64,000 nucleotides of DNA from JAJDXO01 sp965221855. GTDB lineage: Bacteria; Pseudomonadota; Alphaproteobacteria; Rhodospirillales; UBA2165. The notes under the pieces were generated by a model. The model saw nothing but the letters and a program-made list of their open reading frames with translations, made no database searches and had not been told where the DNA came from. The position numbers and the translations under genes are program-made. Positions within the stretch are counted from its first letter, which is position 1; each line of letters starts with the position of its first letter. Of this stretch, positions 58,084-64,000 are shown in pieces. The stretch spans positions 372,001 through 436,000 of the forward strand of contig CBDCSV010000005.1 in the NCBI GenBank assembly GCA_965221855.1, given 5' to 3'.

Positions 58084-59273
58084 GCGGGGACGCGTCAAAC
58101 CTACTGCCCTACGGCCGGCAGTCGATCGACGAGGCCGATATCGAGGCCGTGGTTGCGGTCCTGCGGTCGGACTGGCTGACCCAGGGCCCGGCGGTCGAAA
58201 GGTTCGAACGGGAAATCGCCGAACATGCGGGGGCGGATCACGCGGTGGCGGTCTCCAACGGCACTGCCGCCCTGCATGTCGCGGCAATCGCGGCGGGCCT
58301 CGAACCGGGCCAGCGGCTTTGGACGACGCCGAACACCTTTGTCGCCTCGGCGAATTGCGGCCTGTACTGCGGCGCCGAAATAGATTTCGTCGACATCGAC
58401 CAACGCGACGGCAACATGTCCGCCGACCGCCTTGCCGAACGGCTGGAAGAGGCCGATAGGAAGGGTGCGCTGCCGCGGGTCGTCGTGCCCGTGCATTTTG
58501 GCGGGCAGGCGTGCGACATGGAGCGCATCGCGCGCCTTAGGGACAGGTATGGTTTCAAGATTATCGAAGATGCCTGCCACGCGCTCGGCGGGCGTGACCG
58601 GTCGGGATCGCCGGTGGGCAGCTGCAAATTTTCCGATATGGCGGCATTCAGTTTTCACCCGGTCAAGATCGTGACGACCGCGGAGGGCGGCGCCGTGACG
58701 ACCAACGATGCCGGATTGGCCGGCCGATTGCGCCTCGCCCGCACTCACGGCATCACCCGCGATACCGATTTGATCGGCGAGGCGCTGGAAGGCCCCTGGG
58801 CGTACCGGCAAGTCGCCGTCGGGTACAATTATCGCATGACGGACATTCAGGCGGCCTTGGGCGTCAGTCAGTTGAGACGCCTGCAAACCTTCGTGGATCG
58901 AAGAAACGCGCTTGCGCGGCGCTATGACGCACACCTTGCCGATTTTCCGGTGACGCCGCTCACCGTCCATCCCGATGCGGTTTCCGGCTATCACCTGTAT
59001 GCCGTCCGCATCGGCGAAAACCCGGCCGGGCTGTCGAGGCGGGACGTGTTCGAGGCGCTGGCTGCCCGCGGCATCCGCTGTCAGGTGCACTATATTCCGG
59101 TGCACCTGCACCCGGTTTACCGGGCGCGCGGCTTCAAACCGGGCGACTTCCCGGAAGCGGAAGCCTACTATCGAGACGCCCTGACCCTACCGCTCTTCCC
59201 GGCGATGACGGACGCCGATCAGGACCGTGTAATCGGCGCGCTGGGCCAAATTTTTTCCGGACCCCGCGCATGA
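58080..59273 (+). CDS. pseC: PLP-dependent sugar aminotransferase, PseC-type
   Basis: The 397-residue aminotransferase begins at an ATG overlapping the pseB stop. It shows 'AVSNGTAALHVAAIAAGLEP', the PLP Asp region 'IIEDACHALGG' and the Schiff-base Lys in 'FSFHPVKIVTTAEGGAVTTN', plus 'YNYRMTDIQAALGVSQLRRL'. DegT/DnrJ/EryC1 family members with this context add the 4-amino group to the PseB product. The next gene's ATG overlaps its stop, so the operon is translationally coupled. Confidence 0.9.
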   Translation: MSGDASNLLPYGRQSIDEADIEAVVAVLRSDWLTQGPAVERFEREIAEHAGADHAVAVSNGTAALHVAAIAAGLEPGQRLWTTPNTFVASANCGLYCGAEIDFVDIDQRDGNMSADRLAERLEEADRKGALPRVVVPVHFGGQACDMERIARLRDRYGFKIIEDACHALGGRDRSGSPVGSCKFSDMAAFSFHPVKIVTTAEGGAVTTNDAGLAGRLRLARTHGITRDTDLIGEALEGPWAYRQVAVGYNYRMTDIQAALGVSQLRRLQTFVDRRNALARRYDAHLADFPVTPLTVHPDAVSGYHLYAVRIGENPAGLSRRDVFEALAARGIRCQVHYIPVHLHPVYRARGFKPGDFPEAEAYYRDALTLPLFPAMTDADQDRVIGALGQIFSGPRA

Positions 59274-59950
59274 CGGGCAAGGTCGTCGTGTGCGTGGCCG
59301 CCCATCCGGACGACGAGGTTCTGGGCGTCGGCGGGACCTTGATCCGGCATGCCCGATCCGGCGACCGGGTCGAGATCATCATTTTGTCCGACGGTGAAGC
59401 GGCGAAAACCGCCGCCGCGCCGCGCGACGCCGAGCGCACCGCGAAACCGGCCGAATGGGCGGATCGCGAGGGTTGTTCCATACGTAGAATCTTCGATCTG
59501 CCGGATCAGCGTTTCGATACCGTGCCAATGGTCGAAATAGCCTCGCTTTTGACCCATGAACTGAAGGCCCTTGATGCGGACGTCGTTTATACACACCATC
59601 CGGGCGACCTGAACCATGATCACCGGATCACCGCCCAGGCCGTACTTGTCGCGCTGCGCCCAATGCATGCCGGCGGCAGATCTCCCAGCGTGTTCGCGTT
59701 CGAGACGCCGTCGAGCACCGACCAGGCGCCGAACGCCGAGCCGTTCAGCTTCCTTCCCAACCACTTCGTCGTTCTCGACGATGTGCTGGAGGACAAGATG
59801 AAGGCGCTCGAGGTCTACGAAAACGAGCTGGGCGCGCCGCCTCATCCCCGCTCGCGCGAGAGCATCAGGGCGCTGGCGGCAAAAAGGGGCGCCGAATGCG
59901 GCGCATCGGCCGCCGAGGCATTCGTGACCTTGCGCAGCGTCTGGAACTGA
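59270..59950 (+). CDS. PIG-L family deacetylase
   Basis: The 226-residue zinc enzyme has the N-terminal HPDDE at residues 12-16 and the second motif 'HHPGDLNHDHRITAQA', which together bind zinc. The family removes acetyl from N-acetyl sugars. It is not part of the standard pseudaminic acid pathway, whose intermediates carry acetyl groups, so it may alter the sugar's N-substituents or act on another glycan. Its ATG overlaps the pseC stop, which argues that it belongs to the pathway. 73 nt separate it from the next gene. Confidence 0.85.
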   Translation: MTGKVVVCVAAHPDDEVLGVGGTLIRHARSGDRVEIIILSDGEAAKTAAAPRDAERTAKPAEWADREGCSIRRIFDLPDQRFDTVPMVEIASLLTHELKALDADVVYTHHPGDLNHDHRITAQAVLVALRPMHAGGRSPSVFAFETPSSTDQAPNAEPFSFLPNHFVVLDDVLEDKMKALEVYENELGAPPHPRSRESIRALAAKRGAECGASAAEAFVTLRSVWN

Positions 59951-60023
59951 AAATAATCGCAACCGTAACGATGATTCGAGATACCGCATCGGCGGCGGCC
60001 CGCGGAAACGCCGAAACAATCCA

Positions 60024-60770
60024 ATGACGAGGGTGATTGCAATCATCCAGGCCCGCATGTCGTCGACGAGACTTCCCGGCAAGGTGATGGCCCCGGTCCT
60101 GGGCCGGCCGATGCTTCTGCGGCAGATCGAGCGGGTCGAGCGGGCGCGGAGCTTCGACAGGCTCCTGGTCGCAACGAGTTCTTCGCCCTCCGACGACGTG
60201 ATCGCCGGCGCATGCGGGGACGAGGGGATCGAGTGCTTCCGCGGCTCGCTGCACGACGTTCTGGACCGCTTCGTTCAGGCCGCCCGGCGTTATGCGCCGG
60301 AGCATCTCGTTCGGCTAACGGCCGATTGTCCGCTGGCGGACCCCGAGGTGATCGACCGGATCGTGGAGCATCACCTCGATGGCGGATTCGACTACACCTC
60401 GAATTCGCGCGACCGCAGCTATCCGCACGGTCTGGACGTCGAAGTCTGCCGCTATGCCTGCCTGGAACGGGCATGGCGCGAGGCCGCGGCGCCGTTCGAG
60501 CGCGAACATGTGATGCCGTATCTCTGGGGCAGCGGCCGTTTCCGTGTCGGCCAGCTCCGCCAGGAGAAGGATCATTCCCGTTACCGCTGGACCGTGGACT
60601 ACCCGGAGGATCTGGAATTGGTACGCGAGATCTACGGGGCTCTCTATCCTGCGGACCCGGCGTTCACGACGCATGACATCATGCGGCTTCTCGGCGCCAG
60701 GCCGGAGTTGGCGGCACTCAACGCCGCCCGGCGCACCGATGGAACCGCTGTTTCAGGTACGATAAGGTGA
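60024..60770 (+). CDS. spsF: Cytidylyltransferase-like protein (SpsF family)
   Basis: The 248-residue protein begins 'VIAIIQARMSSTRLPGKVMA' with the nucleotide-binding R-x-x-S-T-R-L-P-G-K pattern and 'HLVRLTADCPLADPEVIDRI', typical of SpsF/COG1861 proteins. 'SYPHGLDVEVCRYACLERAW' and 'RWTVDYPEDLELVREIY' complete the match. In spore-coat and flagellar glycan clusters such proteins stand in for PseF and activate the nonulosonic acid as the CMP-sugar; direct proof is limited to my knowledge. Its stop overlaps the GTG start of the next gene. Confidence 0.83.
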   Translation: MTRVIAIIQARMSSTRLPGKVMAPVLGRPMLLRQIERVERARSFDRLLVATSSSPSDDVIAGACGDEGIECFRGSLHDVLDRFVQAARRYAPEHLVRLTADCPLADPEVIDRIVEHHLDGGFDYTSNSRDRSYPHGLDVEVCRYACLERAWREAAAPFEREHVMPYLWGSGRFRVGQLRQEKDHSRYRWTVDYPEDLELVREIYGALYPADPAFTTHDIMRLLGARPELAALNAARRTDGTAVSGTIR

Positions 60771-62125
60771 TCGATCAATCGAACAATGCCGTCGTCGTGG
60801 GTGGGGGTATTGCGGGCCTGTTCGCCGGTCTCCTGCTCGCCCGAGCCGGCCGGCACGTTGTCCACCTGGTCGAAAGAGATACCCGGCTGGGGGGATTGTT
60901 ACGCTCAACCCAGTATAGAAACCGGTTGAGCTATGACACCGGCATCCACTATGCGGTCGAGACCGGAAACCCGAAAATAGACTCGGTTCTCTTTCAGGGG
61001 ATGAGCGAAGACAAGTGGCATGTCTTCAAGACCAGTCTTCCGAAGGGAAACGTGTTCGGCGGCCGGTTGAACGGTAGCAGCGACTGCATAGACGCGAGAG
61101 CGCTTGACCCCCATCTATACGCCCGCGGCCTTGTGGAGATACTCGACGGCCAGGAGGCAGAGGGCGATGTACCGCATCTGGCCGAGGCGCTCGAGGCGGA
61201 ATACGGTCCCACATACACCGAGCATATTTTCCGGCCGGTCATGCGCAAGCTAGCCGGTCGCGCGCTCGAACAACTCGCGCCGGCGGCGCACGAAAGTTTC
61301 GGCATTTCCAGATTGATCGTCGTTCCCTCCGGCGCGGCAAAGCGGCTCAAGAAGCTTCCCGAGTACGACAAGCGCATCGCCCATACAAAAACGCGCGAAG
61401 GCCCTTCGCCCATACAGAAATTTTATCCACGTAGCGGCGGTATCGGCACATGGCCGGAATTGCTGGCCGGGCGGCTCGCCGATGCCGGCGCCCGCATGCA
61501 CACCGCAACGACCATTGACGCCGTTGACACCGATAGTGGGCGGATCACGGGTGTGACGCTTTCCGATGGGCAACGCCTGCCGTGCGACCTCCTGGTCTGG
61601 ACCATTCCCCTGCCGTTGCTGGCGCGTGCATTGGGCACGGGCGTTCCGGGAACGGTGCCGGCGTTTCGTCACGTGCTCCTGCTGCACTATTTGTTCAAGA
61701 GCAAGGGCGTGACACCGGACCTGCACTGGGTCTCGATATACGACGAGGACGCCGTCTCTTACCGAGTGACACTCTACGACAACATCGCCCCGGGCAACGA
61801 CTTCGACGGATCGCGGGTGACGGTCGAGACGCTCTGGAGCGAGCGCCCGAAAGACATTGAAGAGATCTCGGAGCGAGTGAGGGGCGAACTCGGCGACCTG
61901 GGGCTCGTCGACGACGCCCGGAGCGGCGAGTTCGTGGGCCATGAATGGATCGCCAATGCCTTTCCCCTGCGACTTGCCGGCCAGCAGACGCAGGCGCGGA
62001 CCCCGAACGCGATCGATGGCCTGACCAACCTGGTGGCGGCGGGCCGAGGCGCGGGCACGACGTTTTCGCAGCCGGAAATACTCGAGGCGGTCCTGACCGG
62101 CGTCGAGCGGCAAATCGCGGACTGA
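60767..62125 (+). CDS. FAD-dependent oxidoreductase in the nonulosonic acid operon
   Basis: The 452-residue flavoprotein starts at a GTG overlapping the upstream stop (GTGA). It has the dinucleotide motif 'AVVVGGGIAGLFAGLLLARA' and 'LGGLLRSTQYRNRLSYDTG', resembling the protoporphyrinogen-oxidase/UDP-galactopyranose-mutase superfamily. A late 'NLVAAGRGAGTTFSQPEILE' contacts the flavin. It may oxidise or rearrange a sugar or lipid carrier. It is not part of the textbook pseudaminic pathway. The coupling shows it is translated with its neighbours. Confidence 0.75.
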   Translation: MIDQSNNAVVVGGGIAGLFAGLLLARAGRHVVHLVERDTRLGGLLRSTQYRNRLSYDTGIHYAVETGNPKIDSVLFQGMSEDKWHVFKTSLPKGNVFGGRLNGSSDCIDARALDPHLYARGLVEILDGQEAEGDVPHLAEALEAEYGPTYTEHIFRPVMRKLAGRALEQLAPAAHESFGISRLIVVPSGAAKRLKKLPEYDKRIAHTKTREGPSPIQKFYPRSGGIGTWPELLAGRLADAGARMHTATTIDAVDTDSGRITGVTLSDGQRLPCDLLVWTIPLPLLARALGTGVPGTVPAFRHVLLLHYLFKSKGVTPDLHWVSIYDEDAVSYRVTLYDNIAPGNDFDGSRVTVETLWSERPKDIEEISERVRGELGDLGLVDDARSGEFVGHEWIANAFPLRLAGQQTQARTPNAIDGLTNLVAAGRGAGTTFSQPEILEAVLTGVERQIAD

Positions 62126-62228
62126 AATCCATGTGGGAGCGCAAACCGCCGAGTGTTATCATGGGATGGCGTTGGACTCTCTTGCGCCGTTTGAACTCCG
62201 GCTATCTGGTCTTGGAACGGACATCGCG

Positions 62229-63272
62229 ATGACGAAACCGACGGCGGTCTTCCGTTTTGACGCCTCGCGGGCAATCGGCGCCGGCCACGCGATGCGCTCG
62301 GGAGCGCTCGCGAGCGCGCTCGGCGAGGAGGGCTGGCGCACGGTCTGCGCGACGAGGGAGGAAACGATCGAAACCGTGCCGGCCGCGCTCGGGCCGTTCG
62401 ACGACGTTCTCTGGCTCGGCGCGGACGAGTCGCGCGAGGTCGACGAGATCGCCGGCCGGGTTTCCGGCCGGTGCGAGGCGGTGGTGGTCGATCACTACGG
62501 CCGAGATCAGGCTTTCCACCGTGCCTGCCGCCTCCTCGCATCCTGCGTCGCGGTGATCGAGGATCGCCCGGAGGCCACGCACGACTGCGACATCCTCGTG
62601 AACCCGTGTGCGGACCCGGCCGGCGCCCCGCGGAAAGACGGGATACAGGAAGCGCTTCTCGGCCCATGCCATGCGCTCCTCAGGCCGGCGTTCGGCGAGG
62701 CGTGCGCACGGCCCGGACGGAACCAAGAGGACGGCTCTCTCCTGCTGCTCTGCGGCTACGCGGACAGGCGGAACGTGACGGAGCGCTTGTTCGAATCGCT
62801 GGACGGCGCGCCGGGGGTGGAAGCGATCCATGTGGTCCTCGGCGCCGCAAACGTGCATCGAGAGCGCGTGCGGGATCGTCTGCGCCGCGCCGTCAGCCCA
62901 ACGCGTCTGCACGTCGATCCCCCGCATCTGGAGGAGCTGATGGGCCGCGCGGCGCTTGCCGTCACGGCGGCGGGCAGCACCTGCTGGGAGCTCGCCTGCC
63001 TCGGCGTCCCGATGGTTACAGCCGTGACGGCAGACAACCAGATCGCGGTCGACCGGACCTTGCGGGAAGCCGGCGCGAGTGTCAGCATCGGCGCGTTCGA
63101 CGATGCTCTTGGTCCGCGCCTGCGCGAGGCGGTCGCTGCACTCCTGGCGGATGACGGCCTGCGCCGCCGCATGACTTTGCGCGGCCGAACCCTGGTCGAC
63201 GGACGCGGCGCGATGCGGGTAGCGCAGGCGATTCACACGCGTGCCTTGCCGTCCGAACGGAGTGTGGTGTGA
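62229..63272 (+). CDS. pseG: UDP-sugar hydrolase, PseG-type
   Basis: The 347-residue GT-B-like enzyme starts at an ATG giving MTKPTAVFRFDASRAIGAGH, where the Gly-x-Gly-His after 'DASRAI' is the PseG hallmark with the catalytic His. The C-terminal 'AALAVTAAGSTCWELACLGV' and 'PMVTAVTADNQ' contact the UDP moiety. It removes UDP from the 2,4-diacetamido-trideoxy sugar before condensation. A longer frame begins upstream without similarity. Its stop overlaps the GTG of the pseI-like gene. Confidence 0.88.
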   Translation: MTKPTAVFRFDASRAIGAGHAMRSGALASALGEEGWRTVCATREETIETVPAALGPFDDVLWLGADESREVDEIAGRVSGRCEAVVVDHYGRDQAFHRACRLLASCVAVIEDRPEATHDCDILVNPCADPAGAPRKDGIQEALLGPCHALLRPAFGEACARPGRNQEDGSLLLLCGYADRRNVTERLFESLDGAPGVEAIHVVLGAANVHRERVRDRLRRAVSPTRLHVDPPHLEELMGRAALAVTAAGSTCWELACLGVPMVTAVTADNQIAVDRTLREAGASVSIGAFDDALGPRLREAVAALLADDGLRRRMTLRGRTLVDGRGAMRVAQAIHTRALPSERSVV

Positions 63273-64000
63273 ACATTGCCCCAATCGAAATCGGAGGACG
63301 CCCTGTTGGCCCTGGCCATCCCTGCTATGTGATCGCGGAGATCGGCATCAACCACAATGGCGAGAGAGCACTGGCGGAGCAAACCATTGCCGCCGCCGCG
63401 GCCGCCGGCGCCGACGCCGTCAAGTTTCAGAACTACCGCGCCGAGGATTTCCTCTCGGACCGGTCGATGACCTACAGCTATCTCTGTCAAGGCGAGAACG
63501 TGGTCGAATCGCAATTCGACCTGTTCAAGCGGTGTGAGATCACCGACGACGATCTTGTCTTTCTGCGCGATGCTTGCGATCGGCATGGCATATCGTTTCT
63601 GAGCACGCCAACCAGCGAGGAAGGCGTCGCCGCGTTATTGGCGCTCGACGTGCCCGCACTGAAAAACGGCTCCGATTATCTGGGGCATCTGGATCTGATC
63701 GTGGCGATGGCGCGCAGCGGCCGCCCCACCATCCTGTCGACCGGCATGGCCACGGAGGAAGAGGTCGCCGAGGCGGTCGGAGCCTATCGCGGCGCGGGCG
63801 GACGAAACCTTGTCTTGCTTCATTGCGTGTCCGCCTACCCGACGCCGGTCGATCAGTTAAACCTGCGCCGCATGCAATCGCTTGCCGCGACATTCGACTG
63901 CATGATTGGCTTCAGCGACCATTCGCGGGGCGAGATGGCGGCGTTGATTGCCGTTGCCCTCGGCGCCGCCGTGGTCGAGAAACATGTCACGCTCAGACAC
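63269..64000 (+). CDS. pseI: Nonulosonic acid synthase, PseI/NeuB family (cut by window edge)
   Basis: The gene starts at a GTG overlapping the pseG stop and is open to the window end, giving 244 residues of an expected ~350. It has the NeuB TIM-barrel features 'CYVIAEIGINHNGERALAEQ', 'AGADAVKFQNYRAEDF', 'HGISFLSTPTSEEGVAALLA', 'STGMATEEEVAEAV' and 'IGFSDHSRGEMAALIAVALG'. It condenses the 6-deoxy diamino sugar with phosphoenolpyruvate. The C-terminal antifreeze-like domain lies outside the window. PseI is preferred over NeuB or LegI because of pseB, pseC and pseG upstream. Confidence 0.88.
   Translation, partial: MNIAPIEIGGRPVGPGHPCYVIAEIGINHNGERALAEQTIAAAAAAGADAVKFQNYRAEDFLSDRSMTYSYLCQGENVVESQFDLFKRCEITDDDLVFLRDACDRHGISFLSTPTSEEGVAALLALDVPALKNGSDYLGHLDLIVAMARSGRPTILSTGMATEEEVAEAVGAYRGAGGRNLVLLHCVSAYPTPVDQLNLRRMQSLAATFDCMIGFSDHSRGEMAALIAVALGAAVVEKHVTLRH

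Overview
The window reads as GC-rich alphaproteobacterial chromosome. The main pointers are an ECF sigma factor of the RpoE/ChrR type with a zinc-cupin anti-sigma factor, a furan/cyclopropane fatty-acid gene set, many IS630-family insertions and Rhodospirillales-like gene neighbourhoods. No rRNA, tRNA gene or CRISPR array was found.

Layout. (1) 1-3.4 kb: a glutathione S-transferase (cut by the window edge), a VOC protein, an aldo/keto reductase, and a second aldo/keto reductase destroyed after about 15 codons by an ISAs1-family element. (2) 3.4-12.2 kb: a stress regulon. rpoE-chrR lies divergent to an operon FAD oxidoreductase-DUF1365-Cfa-type methyltransferase-MFS-DUF3833 lipoprotein. A converging operon holds DUF6134-SDR-NTF2. 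Three TGATCC-N18-TA promoter matches, all with exactly 18 nt spacers, tie the three transcription units to the local sigma factor. (3) 12.3-18.7 kb: a mobile-element scrapyard with a truncated cupredoxin-like gene, three IS630 copies in different states of decay, a truncated SDR, an intact HicAB toxin-antitoxin pair, an NYN-domain gene with an in-frame TGA, 36-bp direct repeats and a serine recombinase tail split by an IS630 insertion. (4) 19-35.9 kb: a metabolic locus with a beta-hydroxyacid dehydrogenase, a Crp/Fnr regulator, an unrecognised probable alpha/alpha-barrel protein, two formylglycine sulfatases, a DUF3604 protein, two paralogous sulfotransferases, an iron-type alcohol dehydrogenase and a peptide/opine-type ABC importer. 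The importer has lost its second ATPase. (5) 35.9-38.8 kb: DmsB and DmsC subunits without a catalytic DmsA, joined to the truncated ABC operon and capped by another IS630 copy that contributes the last base of the dmsC stop codon. (6) 38.8-53.1 kb: a LysR regulator divergent to a two-partner secretion operon: a TpsB transporter, a 3503-residue TpsA adhesin with about 28 degenerate repeats, and a small exported protein. (7) 53.1-56.3 kb: an alpha/beta hydrolase, a carboxymuconolactone-decarboxylase-like protein and a Tat-exported flavin amine oxidase. (8) 57-64 kb: a tightly overlapping nonulosonic (pseudaminic-type) acid operon: pseB, pseC, a PIG-L deacetylase, an spsF-like cytidylyltransferase, an FAD oxidoreductase, pseG and pseI (cut by the window edge).

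The parts that look least standard are the sulfatase/sulfotransferase/DUF3604 locus, the pseudaminic-type operon with two extra enzymes next to a giant adhesin, and the layered rearrangements at 12-19 kb and 35.9-38.8 kb. All calls come from reading the sequence and from memory of protein families; no database search was run.
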